From Myxococcales bacterium (lineage in GTDB: Bacteria > Myxococcota_A > UBA796 > GCA-2862545), in contig JAHQVJ010000012.1 of the NCBI GenBank assembly GCA_019634415.1, forward strand, positions 1 to 51,926: a DNA stretch of 51,926 bases, written 5' to 3'. Made by a program: the position numbers and the translations under genes. The notes below the pieces were generated by a model, which did no database searches, was not told where the DNA came from, and saw only the letters and a program-made list of their open reading frames with translations. Below, one piece after another: positions 32,800 to 41,328 of this stretch (the first letter of the stretch is position 1; each line of letters opens with the position of its first letter).

Positions 32800-33069
32800 A
32801 TGGAGACCGCGCGCGTCTTGGAACGTATCGACGCGATCCTCGTCTCTGAGTTTGAACTCGACAAAGACCAGCTCACCGACGACGCCCATCTGATCGACGA
32901 CCTGAACCTCGACAGCCTCGATGCGATGGATCTCATCGCTCTGCTCGAGCAGGAGTTCTCCATCGGGCTCGACGAGAAGGAGCTGGTCCAGCTGCGTACC
33001 GTGGGCGAGATGCGCCAGTACGTGGCGGGGGTGTGCAAGGTGGAGATGGCCCGCGCGTCCGAGGCCTAG
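32800..33069 (+). CDS. Acyl carrier protein (first of two)
   Basis: An 89-residue acyl carrier protein. The phosphopantetheine attachment site is S39 in LNLDSLDAMDLI, embedded in the usual acidic helix II; the N-terminal ERIDAILVSEFELDKDQL is helix I. The ATG at 32800 has AAGGTGA upstream. Lone pairs of ACPs are standard in aryl-polyene clusters, where they carry the growing polyene or its starter. Its final bases overlap the end of the second ACP gene, encoded on the other strand, by four bases. Confidence 0.93.
   Translation: METARVLERIDAILVSEFELDKDQLTDDAHLIDDLNLDSLDAMDLIALLEQEFSIGLDEKELVQLRTVGEMRQYVAGVCKVEMARASEA
33064..33069. other. Tail-to-tail stop codon overlap of two ACP genes in a palindrome
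   Basis: The two ACP genes end with the same three codons, Glu-Ala-stop (GAG GCC TAG), on opposite strands. This creates the 14-bp perfect palindrome GAGGCCTAGGCCTC at 33061-33074, in which the two TAG stops share two bases. There is no room for a conventional terminator between the genes. Confidence 0.9.
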
Positions 33070-33332
33070 GCCTCCGTGGCGCCCACCTTCTGAATGTGCG
33101 CGGCCAGGGAACGTAGGGAGCTCAGGATCTCGCGGGACTCGGCGTTGTCTTCGATGGTGACGCCGAACTGGCGTTCCACCTCGAGGACCACCTCGAGGGC
33201 GTCGACGGAGTCGAGGCCGAGCCCGGTGGGACCGAACAGGGGCGTATCGATGTCGATCTGCTCGGCTTGGAGCTCGCTGAAGTTGAGGTCGTCGATCAGC
33301 AGCCGCTTCAGGCGCTCGACGATGTCGTCCAT
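33066..33332 (-). CDS. Acyl carrier protein (second of two)
   Basis: An 88-residue acyl carrier protein, attachment serine S42 in GLGLDSVDALEVVLE. I chose the ATG at 33332 (MDDIVERLKRLL) because ACP helix I starts there and a GCGGAG site precedes it; the frame remains open upstream without ACP-like sequence. It has only partial resemblance to the first ACP, so they are not a recent duplication. It is transcribed convergently with the first ACP and divergently from the acyltransferase at 33389. Confidence 0.92.
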   Translation of the reverse strand: MDDIVERLKRLLIDDLNFSELQAEQIDIDTPLFGPTGLGLDSVDALEVVLEVERQFGVTIEDNAESREILSSLRSLAAHIQKVGATEA

Positions 33333-33388
33333 TCGGAACTCCGCTGGCGGGCCGCCCTCGGCGGTAACGCTCGAAACGGAGGCCGGCA

Positions 33389-34138
33389 ATGGATAGGCCG
33401 GCGCCCGTAACGGGCTTGCTGCCGCGACTGGTCAACACCCTGGGCTCGGTGGTGGGCTTCTTCGTGGGCTGGTCCAGCTTCCTTGTGTGGACGGTGTTGC
33501 TGGGGGCGCTCATCTTGGTGGACGTCGCCTTCGGTCCGCGGCGCCGCATGTCGGCGTGGGCCATGATGTGGACGTGGGGCAAGGGGCACTTCTGGACGAG
33601 CCCCCTGTGGCAGGTCCGCCACTACGGCACCGAGGCGCTCGGGCCGGGCCCCTACGTGGTGGTGAGCAACCACCAGTCCTTCGTGGACATCCCCTGCATC
33701 CTGGGCATCGGGCTGCCCATCCGGATCGCCGCCCGCGACGGGGTGTTCCGGGTGCCCATCATGGGGCCGTTCCTGGCGCTGTCTCGTCAGGTCCACACGG
33801 ATCGGTTCATGGAGGAGGGCGTCGCGACGGTCGAGGACGGCTTGTCGGTGCTGGTCTTTCCCGAGGGCACGCGGTCGTCGGACGGGGAGGTGGGGGCGTT
33901 TCGTGGCGGTGCCTTCCGTCTGGCCAAGGAGACGGGCACACCGGTGCTGCCCGCCGTGGTGTGGAACACCGAGATCGTCGCTCCCAAGGGAGCCTACTGG
34001 CCCATCCGGCCCATGATCCGCTGCAAGGTGCTGCTCCTCGACGCGGTGGATCCGGCCGAGTTCGACTCCGCTGCGGCACTGCGCGACGAGGTGCGCAGGC
34101 GCATCATCGCGCGGCGACGGGAGCCGCAGCCCCCCTGA
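33389..34138 (+). CDS. PlsC-type lysophospholipid/1-acylglycerol-phosphate acyltransferase
   Basis: A 249-residue membrane acyltransferase. One or two N-terminal membrane segments (LGSVVGFFVGWSSFLVWTVL) precede the catalytic domain with HX4D in NHQSFVD (H95, D100), the substrate motif FPEGTRSS (E159, G160) and a block III-like VFRVPIMG. PlsC proteins add a fatty acyl chain from acyl-ACP or acyl-CoA to a lysophospholipid or similar acceptor. Next to two ACP genes and the polyene-like export operon, it probably esterifies the cluster's acyl chain to its lipid anchor. It diverges from ACP2 across 56 bases. The 3' end is 9 bases from the convergent TM protein. Confidence 0.9.
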   Translation: MDRPAPVTGLLPRLVNTLGSVVGFFVGWSSFLVWTVLLGALILVDVAFGPRRRMSAWAMMWTWGKGHFWTSPLWQVRHYGTEALGPGPYVVVSNHQSFVDIPCILGIGLPIRIAARDGVFRVPIMGPFLALSRQVHTDRFMEEGVATVEDGLSVLVFPEGTRSSDGEVGAFRGGAFRLAKETGTPVLPAVVWNTEIVAPKGAYWPIRPMIRCKVLLLDAVDPAEFDSAAALRDEVRRRIIARRREPQPP

Positions 34139-34147
34139 GACACCTCG

Positions 34148-34939
34148 TCACTCGTTGCAGTGGCGGAACACCCGCACCTTGCCGAGCACGGCCGTGGAGC
34201 CGCGGGCCTCGTCGGTGGCGGCCACGGCGATGCCGTCTCGGCCGTTGGCGAGGCGGGTGGTGCAACCCACGTGCATCTCGGCCCGTCCGAGCACGGTGAC
34301 GTTGGCGTCGAGGCAGTACCAGCCGTTGGGGTTGAGGAACTTGTAGGTGGTCTTCGTCATCACGTTGACCGACGGCTTGACCAGGATGAGCTGCGGGTAG
34401 GAGGTGACCGCGGAGTCGGCGATTTCCTTGCCTCCGAGGCCCATCACCCGTACCTGGGGCTGGAACATGCGCGCTTGGTGGGAGCGCTGGTCGCCGAAGG
34501 GGTGGTCCTTCCAGGCCGCGAGGCAGGAGCGGAGGCGCTCCTGATCCCCTTCGTCGCCGGCAGACACCCCGTACTTGTCGACGTAGGCCTGCTTGTTCAT
34601 GCCCCCGGACACCACGGCGGGGGCGGCGGTGGTCCCCGGGGCGGGTGTGGGCGCGGGGCGTACGGTAGCCGCAGGGGCTGGCTCGTCACGGTCTTGGGGC
34701 TCGTCGTCCGCCGAGGCCACGGCAGGGCCGCCTTCCTCGGGAGGCGCCGTCTCGTCGTCGGCAGCAGCTTGCTCGGCCTGCTGTGGCTCGGCCAGCGCGG
34801 TGGTGGGGTTCTGCAGCCAGAACGCCGCCCCCAAGCCCACGGCCACCAGCAGGACCGCGAGCCCTCCCAGCATCATCACCACGCCGCCGCCCATCATGGC
34901 TGCCACGGCCACTCGCCCGACTCCAGCGTCTTCCTGCAT
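34148..34939 (-). CDS. Single-pass membrane protein with Pro/Glu-rich linker, unknown function
   Basis: A 263-residue protein: a short cytoplasmic N-terminus, one membrane segment (VVMMLGGLAVLLVAVGLGAA), a low-complexity Ala/Pro/Glu linker of about 70 residues, and a C-terminal domain with four cysteines (SCLAAW, GWYCLDANV, MHVGCTTR, FRHCNE) that could pair as disulfides in the periplasm. The last part (YPQLILVKPSVNVMTKTTY, NVTVLGRAEMHVGC) looks beta-sheet rich. No family is recognised. It lies 61 bases upstream of the end of nothing else on its strand and follows the kinase gene at 35001, with which it shares direction in reverse order. Confidence 0.65.
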   Translation of the reverse strand: MQEDAGVGRVAVAAMMGGGVVMMLGGLAVLLVAVGLGAAFWLQNPTTALAEPQQAEQAAADDETAPPEEGGPAVASADDEPQDRDEPAPAATVRPAPTPAPGTTAAPAVVSGGMNKQAYVDKYGVSAGDEGDQERLRSCLAAWKDHPFGDQRSHQARMFQPQVRVMGLGGKEIADSAVTSYPQLILVKPSVNVMTKTTYKFLNPNGWYCLDANVTVLGRAEMHVGCTTRLANGRDGIAVAATDEARGSTAVLGKVRVFRHCNE

Positions 34940-35000
34940 CGTCAACTCACACCACCTGTGCACGTGTACCGCCCCGAGCACCGCCATCCCCTTGCCCATT

Positions 35001-37244
35001 CTATCGCTCGGCGAAGCTCGTCCAACCGTCCATCCAGGTTCGCTGCGCTCCGGGTCGGATCGCCCCGATCCAGGTGGCGCCCGGATCCCAGAACTCCTCG
35101 TCGGGCAGGGGCGTGGCTCCCTTGGACAGCACAGAGCCGGGCTGGGGCACGAAGCGGCGCACCCCCTCGCCGGACAGCAGCTTCGGATCCACGCCCACGG
35201 TGGTGCGTGCCCAGAGGCCCTCGTCGAGTCCTCCGTCGTCGTCGTCCTCGGTGGGGAACCAGGTGGTGCCGTCCGCGCCGATCCGGTGGAGCACGGCGGG
35301 TCCCATGCGCAGGGTGCCGAGTCGGGCCTGCTCGGCCGTGGCACGGTCGCCCACATCCAGGGCGTCTTGGCGGAAGTCGGCGACGAGCAGGTTCTGGAGC
35401 ACGCCGGCGGTTCCCCCCCGCAGGGCGATGCCTCGCTGGGCGACGCCCGGCGCTCGGCTCCCCACCAAGGTGACGTGCGACAGCACCGGAGCGGAGCGAG
35501 GCGTCGCGTCGGGCTGATCCGCTCGGTTGTCTGCCTCGATGGCGTTGTCGCCGCCCTCGTCACCGAGCTGGATCACCAGGAACTGGGCACGCCCCGTCCA
35601 GCCCAGGTCCCAGTCCAGGCCGTCGTCGCCGGGGACGGTGACGACCACATTGGCCAGATCCACGGTGCCCCCGAACAGCTCGACGCCATCGTCGAGGGTG
35701 CGGTGGACCTGCACGTGGCGCACGATGGTGCGACTCCCGCAGCCGCCGAGGGTCAGGCCGTTGAGCTCGTTGTCGGCCCAGGCCTCGAAGCCCGCGAACT
35801 CCACACGGACGTACTCCAGCGCCCCACAGTTGGACTGTGTGTCGGGTCCTCCGTAGGCCCCGGGAACCGTGTCGGGCAACCCCTCGATGGAGGCATCCGT
35901 CAGGTTCACCGGAGCCCGTCCGAGCAGCACCAGTCCGCCCCAGTCCCCCGCGGCCCGTCGGCCCTCGGGTCGATCGCTGGTGAACACGATGGGGGCATCT
36001 GGGCGGCCCTGAGCCCTGAGCCTCGCGGAGGTCGTGATCACCAAGGCGGACCCTTGGCGACCCAGCACGGTGACCCCTGGCTGCAGGGTGAGGGTGCCCT
36101 CCTCCACGAAGACGATGTCATCGAGCACGTAGGGCTGATCCGCCGTCCAAGTGACGTCGCCGACCAGGCGCCCGGCCACGTGGACTGCTGGAGGGCTCCA
36201 CAGGTCGCTCGCCCTCCACGCGAGCGCTGCCGCCCCCACGATCAGGGGGAGCAGCAAGGCGAACACCCAGGTCCTGCGTGAGCGCTGGATGCGTGGCTGA
36301 GCCGGCGCGTCCAGCGACATCGCCGTGGGAACCTCCACGAAGGCGCCCGTGGCCGAGATCTCCGTGCCCATCTGGCGCAGCACGGCCTCGAGATCGGCGG
36401 CCAGATCGGCCACGTGTGGGTAGCGCTGCCCCTTGTCCTTGGCGAGGCAGCGCTGCACGATCAGGTCGAGGGGCTCCACGAAGGAGCTGGCGGGCAGCAC
36501 CTCGGCCAGGCGAGTCGGGGGCTGCAGCAGGTGCGTGAGCAGCACGCCAGCCGTGGTGGTCTTCCTCTGGAAGGGCTTTCGTCCCGTGAGCATGCCGAAG
36601 AGCACCACGCCCATGGCGTAGACGTCGATGCGGGCATCGGTGGGCTCGCCACGGATCTGCTCGGGTGCCATGTAGGACGGAGTCCCGAGGAGCATGCCGG
36701 CGGAGGTGGGCTCTTCGTGGCTCCGCAGGTCCTTCACGAGCCCCCAGTCCACCACCTTGAGGCGCTCTCGGCCATCGGCGCTGCGAGTCACGAGCACGTT
36801 GCTGGGCTTCAGGTCGCGATGCACCAGCCCTTGGGCGTGCGCTTCGGCGAGGCTGTCGCACAGCTGCAGCGCGAGGCGAATGGAGCGCTCCTCACCGAGC
36901 GGCCCCTCGCGCAGCAGCTTGGTCAGGGGCACGCCCACGACGAGCTCCATGACCAGGTAGGTGAGCCCGTGCCAGTGCCCGTGCTCGATGACGCGCACGG
37001 TGTAGGGCGACGTCAGGGTGGCGAGGGATGCGGCCTCTCGATGAAAGCGCGTCTCCCACTGTCGGGCGTCCTGGCGCTGGCTGCGCACGTCGAGCAGCTT
37101 CACCGCCACTCGCCGACCGAGGCCGATCTGTTCAGCCTCGTAGACACGACCCATGGAGCCGCGGGCGATGAGCCGGAGGATCTCGAAGCGGTCGTCAATG
37201 CGTCGACCGACGAGTTCGTCGGTCCCGGGCTGTGCGTGTGGCAT
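35001..37244 (-). CDS. Receptor-type Ser/Thr kinase with a predicted beta-helix ectodomain
   Basis: A 747-residue protein. Residues 1-285 are a Hanks-type kinase: glycine loop ARGSMGRVYEA, K49 (VAVKLL), HRDLKPSN (D144), a DWG in place of DFG (166-168), and GTPSYMAPEQ. One membrane segment lies at about 326-343. The outside part of about 400 residues reads VFVEEGTLTLQPGVTVLGRQ, PIVFTSDRP, GDWGGLVLLGRAPVN and repeated asparagine/aspartate turns, like right-handed beta-helix proteins of the envelope. The kinase is thus probably signal-gated from outside. The ATG at 37244 has TGAGGCG upstream. It is 80 bases downstream of the next kinase gene and may be transcribed with it. Confidence 0.88.
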   Translation of the reverse strand: MPHAQPGTDELVGRRIDDRFEILRLIARGSMGRVYEAEQIGLGRRVAVKLLDVRSQRQDARQWETRFHREAASLATLTSPYTVRVIEHGHWHGLTYLVMELVVGVPLTKLLREGPLGEERSIRLALQLCDSLAEAHAQGLVHRDLKPSNVLVTRSADGRERLKVVDWGLVKDLRSHEEPTSAGMLLGTPSYMAPEQIRGEPTDARIDVYAMGVVLFGMLTGRKPFQRKTTTAGVLLTHLLQPPTRLAEVLPASSFVEPLDLIVQRCLAKDKGQRYPHVADLAADLEAVLRQMGTEISATGAFVEVPTAMSLDAPAQPRIQRSRRTWVFALLLPLIVGAAALAWRASDLWSPPAVHVAGRLVGDVTWTADQPYVLDDIVFVEEGTLTLQPGVTVLGRQGSALVITTSARLRAQGRPDAPIVFTSDRPEGRRAAGDWGGLVLLGRAPVNLTDASIEGLPDTVPGAYGGPDTQSNCGALEYVRVEFAGFEAWADNELNGLTLGGCGSRTIVRHVQVHRTLDDGVELFGGTVDLANVVVTVPGDDGLDWDLGWTGRAQFLVIQLGDEGGDNAIEADNRADQPDATPRSAPVLSHVTLVGSRAPGVAQRGIALRGGTAGVLQNLLVADFRQDALDVGDRATAEQARLGTLRMGPAVLHRIGADGTTWFPTEDDDDGGLDEGLWARTTVGVDPKLLSGEGVRRFVPQPGSVLSKGATPLPDEEFWDPGATWIGAIRPGAQRTWMDGWTSFAER

Positions 37245-37324
37245 CGCCTCATGATGTCCACCGGTGGTGCCCTCCGATGGAGGAGGCGGTGCCAGTCCTG
37301 TGACGAATCTCCTGCGCTCGTGCC

Positions 37325-40300
37325 TCACACCGTGAGGCGGGAAGCGAGCTGCTCGCACCGCCGGGCGAGCTCGTCGGGGACCGAGGGGAGGGAGGCCGTG
37401 CGGTGGGCCATCCTCGCGAGATCGGGATCGGTGTGGGCGGGGTGCTCCTCGAGGGAGTGCAGCCAGTGCTCCGCCTCTCGCCACTCCCCCAGGGCCGCGT
37501 TGGCTTGCAGCAGGAGCGCCTCGGTGTGGGTGCGCATGGCCAGGATCGACATGATCGGCGACTGCAGCAGGGGCTCGGCCAGGCGGATCGCGCTCTTCGG
37601 ATCCCCGAGATCGAGGCGCACCAGCGCGTGGTTCAAGGTGGCGACCTCGTGGGCGCCGCCGGTGCGCCGCGCGAGGTTGGCGGCCTGCACGAAGGCGCGC
37701 TCGGCGTCCTCGTGGTGGCCCATCCCGTGCAAGGCGTCACCCAGGCCCACGAGGGCGTCGACTTGCTTGGGGCGCAGGGCGGTGCGGCTCGCCTGAGCGT
37801 AGGCGGCTCGCCAGTGCTCGATGCTGCGGTCGTGCTCTGCCGTGGCGCGCAGGATGCTGGCGAAGCAGATGTGGGTGTCGGCGTGTACGACGGGGCTGGA
37901 CACCTGATCGAGCAAGCCGAGGGCCATGGTGATGTGCTGCCTCGCCTCGGCGAGGCGGCCCAGGTGCATCGACAGCTGAGAGCGGCCCAGCCACGCGCGG
38001 GCCTGCTCGTGGGGCGACAGCAAGCCGTCGAGGCAGGCCAGCTCCCGGTAGGTGACGTCACACTCCTCCAGCTGGCCCACCATCAGGTGCAGGCGTGCCT
38101 TGCCGAGCAGCGCCTCCACGCGATGGGCGGGATCGCGGGCGGCCTCGGTGACCGGACCCAGGGCGTCCACGACGCGGCCTGCGAGGCGCAAGGCCACGGA
38201 GCGCTCCAGCTGCACCTCTGCGGTGATGGACCAGCCGTGCGTGCGGCAGTCCTGCAGCAGCTCCGCCAGATCGTCCGACACTCCTCCGGGCTGACCGAGC
38301 GCCAGCCTCAGCTGGGCCACTCGGAGGCGGGTGAGGCCTCGCGTCGGGTGGTCGTGGGGCAGCTCGAGTAGGGTGATGGCCCGCTGCAGGCTGGCCACCG
38401 GTGCCTCGGCGCGGCGCGGCCGGCCCGTTCGCAGGAGCTGGACAGCGGCGTCGTGCAGGGGCTCGATGGCTCGCTGAGGGTGCCCGGCTTCCAGCCAGTG
38501 GTGGCCGATGATCCGAGGCGGGGCTGCGGTGCGCCTCTGGGCGCAGACCTCGTGATGGACCCGCCATCGTCCGTGGGTGCGTGCGTGCTGCTCCAGCCCC
38601 TGGCGGATCAGCTCGTGGCCGAAGCGCCAGCCCCGCCGGGTCCGGCTCATCAGGCCTCGGCGCTCCAGGGTGGCGGCGATCCCCGCGGGATCGTAGCCCT
38701 CGGTGGTCCTGCGCCAGATGTCGATGGGCAGCTGCAGGCCGATGGCGGCGGCGCGCTCCAGGGCCTGCATGGGAGCGGAGTGTGGGCCGGGAACGCAGGC
38801 CTGCACCTGCTCGAGCCAGGGGTTGCGCCCCGGTGCGGCCAGCTGCACGTCGGGTGCACGGGAGAACCCGTGGGGGCCAGGCTGTAGCGCCCCCTGGGCC
38901 GACAAGCTCCCGAGGAGCGTCATGGCGACGCCCGGGTTGCCTGCGGACCGCCTTACGAGCTCGGCGGCCAGCTCCGGGTCGAGGGGGAGGGCAGCCTGCA
39001 GCTGGGCCTCCAGCGACTCGGGTGGCATGGCCCCCACCGACAACGTGACCACGTCGTCGCGCTCCTTCAGTGCCGCGAGGGCGTCGACGCGACCGTCTGC
39101 ATCGCTTTGGTACGTGAGCAGCACCAGCACGGGGAGTGGCTCGATGCTCAGGGAGTCCATCAGCCAGGCGATGGCGTCCAGATCGGGCACGGTGGAGGGC
39201 ACGCACGGGAGCACCAGCACCAGCGGACGGGTGCGGCACAACAGGCGGGCTGCCTCCACCAGGACCGGCCCGACGGCCTGGGCGTCGTCGTAGGCCCAGG
39301 CGGCCAGGGCACCCGCCAGCCAGTCGTCCGCGGCGCCCAAGACCCGGGTCTTGTGGGTCAGCCAGCTCTCCACCTCCTGGCGGCCCATCTCGGGGGTGCA
39401 GCCGAGCACGTCGAGCAGCGCCGCTGCGAGGCGGGAGGCGCGACCGGCTCGCACGGGACGGGCCACCACTCCGCGTGCGGCCCCCACCTCTTGGGCGCGC
39501 TCCACCAACCAGTGGGCCAGCGTGTTGGTCCCGGCACCCGTCGCCCCCTCGAGCACCACCGCGCGCGGGCTCGGGTGGGCCTGCTCCGGACGTGCCGCGA
39601 CGGTGCGGTCCAGGGCGTGCCACAGCGTGTTCCGCTGCTGGATTCGTCCCGTGAGGCGGGGGCGTCTGCAGGCCAGCAGCCCGAGCCCCGCGTCGTGGGT
39701 CTGCAGCTCCAGCCGTGGGGTCGACGGATCGCTCCAGCGCTCCGGGAAGGGAGGAGGCGAGGTGACCAGGGATCCGGAGTCGAGGGCGCGCAGCGCGACG
39801 AGCGCATCGGCCGCGAGCTGCGGGCGCTCCTGGGTGTGCTTCTCGAGCAGCCAGCAAAGCCAGTCCCCGACGGCCGAGGGCACGTGCATGCGGGGATCGA
39901 GGGCGGGCAGGGGGGCCGAGAAGTGCTGCTCCTTGACGTAGGACAGCTCTCCCTCGAAGGGGGGGCGACCGGTGACCCACTCCCACAGGGTGCACCCCAG
40001 GGCGTACAGATCCGTCCACGGACCGATGTCGCGCCGTCCGAACTGCTCGGGCGCCATGTAGCAGGGGCTGCCCGCCACCTTGTCGGCCACGGGGCGGCCC
40101 AGCGACAGCCCGAAGTCGGCGAGTCGGAGCCCTCGGATCGCGTGGGTCGTCTGGGAGCCGCAGCCCATCAGCACGTTGTCGGGCTTCACGTCGCAGTGCA
40201 CCACGCCGCGGGCGTGGGCGTGGGCCAGCGCAGACAGCAGCGCCTCGGCGACGGCTCGGATGGCCTCCCAATGCGCCGGGGCCTCGCGGCGAAGGGAGGT

Positions 40301-40615
40301 CCGGGCGAGCTCCATGGCCAGCCACGGGCTCCCCGACGGGATCTGGCCGTCGCTGTCGTCGTGGGCGCTCGGGCCGGCCTCGCCGTAGTCGATCACCCGC
40401 ACGACGTGGGGGTGGTCCAAGCCGGCGAGGTGGCTCACCTCCGCGGCGAACAGCTCCCGCGAACGCGGATTGCGAGCCCATCCGTCGGTGAGGACCTTGA
40501 TGGCCACGGGGTGACCACCACGCCCGTGGGAGGCCCGCCACACCGATCCCATCGAGCCCTCTCCGACGAGGTCGTCGAGATGGAGATCGAAGGCACCCAG
40601 CGGAAGACGACGCAT
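37325..40615 (-). CDS. Ser/Thr kinase fused to a degenerate P-loop ATPase and TPR array
   Basis: A 1096-residue soluble protein. Residues 10-275 are a kinase domain with K40 (VAIKVL), HCDVKPDN (D142; arginine of HRD replaced by cysteine), DFG at 167-169 and GSPCYMAPEQ. Residues about 320-650 are a STAND/AAA-like ATPase region, but its P-loop at 357-365 reads GATGAGTNT, with no lysine, and the Walker B segment is weak. From about 720 the rest is TPR-like helices (HGMGHHEDAERAFVQAANLA). Kinase-ATPase-TPR proteins are common in myxobacteria. The missing lysine suggests the ATPase module is a scaffold. It diverges from the membrane-protein gene at 40702. Confidence 0.88.
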   Translation of the reverse strand: MRRLPLGAFDLHLDDLVGEGSMGSVWRASHGRGGHPVAIKVLTDGWARNPRSRELFAAEVSHLAGLDHPHVVRVIDYGEAGPSAHDDSDGQIPSGSPWLAMELARTSLRREAPAHWEAIRAVAEALLSALAHAHARGVVHCDVKPDNVLMGCGSQTTHAIRGLRLADFGLSLGRPVADKVAGSPCYMAPEQFGRRDIGPWTDLYALGCTLWEWVTGRPPFEGELSYVKEQHFSAPLPALDPRMHVPSAVGDWLCWLLEKHTQERPQLAADALVALRALDSGSLVTSPPPFPERWSDPSTPRLELQTHDAGLGLLACRRPRLTGRIQQRNTLWHALDRTVAARPEQAHPSPRAVVLEGATGAGTNTLAHWLVERAQEVGAARGVVARPVRAGRASRLAAALLDVLGCTPEMGRQEVESWLTHKTRVLGAADDWLAGALAAWAYDDAQAVGPVLVEAARLLCRTRPLVLVLPCVPSTVPDLDAIAWLMDSLSIEPLPVLVLLTYQSDADGRVDALAALKERDDVVTLSVGAMPPESLEAQLQAALPLDPELAAELVRRSAGNPGVAMTLLGSLSAQGALQPGPHGFSRAPDVQLAAPGRNPWLEQVQACVPGPHSAPMQALERAAAIGLQLPIDIWRRTTEGYDPAGIAATLERRGLMSRTRRGWRFGHELIRQGLEQHARTHGRWRVHHEVCAQRRTAAPPRIIGHHWLEAGHPQRAIEPLHDAAVQLLRTGRPRRAEAPVASLQRAITLLELPHDHPTRGLTRLRVAQLRLALGQPGGVSDDLAELLQDCRTHGWSITAEVQLERSVALRLAGRVVDALGPVTEAARDPAHRVEALLGKARLHLMVGQLEECDVTYRELACLDGLLSPHEQARAWLGRSQLSMHLGRLAEARQHITMALGLLDQVSSPVVHADTHICFASILRATAEHDRSIEHWRAAYAQASRTALRPKQVDALVGLGDALHGMGHHEDAERAFVQAANLARRTGGAHEVATLNHALVRLDLGDPKSAIRLAEPLLQSPIMSILAMRTHTEALLLQANAALGEWREAEHWLHSLEEHPAHTDPDLARMAHRTASLPSVPDELARRCEQLASRLTV

Positions 40616-40701
40616 CTTTTCTGTCCCGCAGCCCCAATACAGAGAATGGCACGATTGGCTCCGATCCGTGCGTCAATCCCCCGTGCTATACGAGTCTAGA
40701 G

Positions 40702-41328
40702 GTGAGTATTCGAGGTTCGGACAGGTTTCTCGCTATCGCTCATCCCCACGAGGCGATCTGGGCGGTCCCTCTGCGGACCCGGGACGGGCAGCTCCATCTC
40801 GATCTGCTTCGGCTCGTGGCGGTCCTCGTGATCTGGATCGGGCTGCCGCTGCTGGGACTGATGGCCGCCGTGCGCGCCAGCGCCTGGCTGGGCGTGGGCG
40901 CGGCGACGATGGTGGTGTTGCTGTTCGCCGTGTTGGTGATCCCCTTGGGGATGTCGGCGTGGGCCGAGCTGGTGGGGCCCGCCCTGTCGTACCACCGGCT
41001 CCGCGCGGATCAGCTGGGGGTCGCACTGGACGTGCTGCACTGCTCCCGAGCGCTGGTGCCCTCGGAGCTACCGGAGCGCGCGGGTCGTGGCGGATGGCGG
41101 GTGTCTTGGGAGCAGGTGGCCGAGGTGGATCGACAGAAGGGCCGCGTGGTGGTGCGCACGCACGAGGGGGAGATCCACCAGCTGCCCGTGGTTCCGTACG
41201 AACTGTCCGAGCAGCTGATCCGGTCCCTGATGCACGTGGTGCGTGCGCGACGCTCCGCCGCCGAGCCAGAGGCGGCCGCGGCGGCGCGTCAGGAGGCGCT
41301 GCGTCAGCTCATCGCAGCTGCGAGCTGA
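40702..41328 (+). CDS. Membrane protein with two N-terminal transmembrane segments and a cytoplasmic domain, unknown
   Basis: A 208-residue protein starting at GTG 40702. Two membrane segments (LLRLVAVLVIWIGLPLLGLM, ATMVVLLFAVLVIPLGM) are followed by about 110 soluble residues. The part WRVSWEQVAEVDRQKGRVVV followed by RTHEGEIHQLPVVP resembles bacterial PH-like (bPH2) domains, a guess from pattern only, and the end is alanine/glutamate-rich helix. A CTATACGA box 9 bases before the GTG may be a -10 element, which would make the mRNA nearly leaderless. Its 3' end overlaps the convergent subtilisin gene by 20 bases, inside the palindrome TCGCAGCTGCGA. Confidence 0.6.
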   Translation: MSIRGSDRFLAIAHPHEAIWAVPLRTRDGQLHLDLLRLVAVLVIWIGLPLLGLMAAVRASAWLGVGAATMVVLLFAVLVIPLGMSAWAELVGPALSYHRLRADQLGVALDVLHCSRALVPSELPERAGRGGWRVSWEQVAEVDRQKGRVVVRTHEGEIHQLPVVPYELSEQLIRSLMHVVRARRSAAEPEAAAAARQEALRQLIAAAS

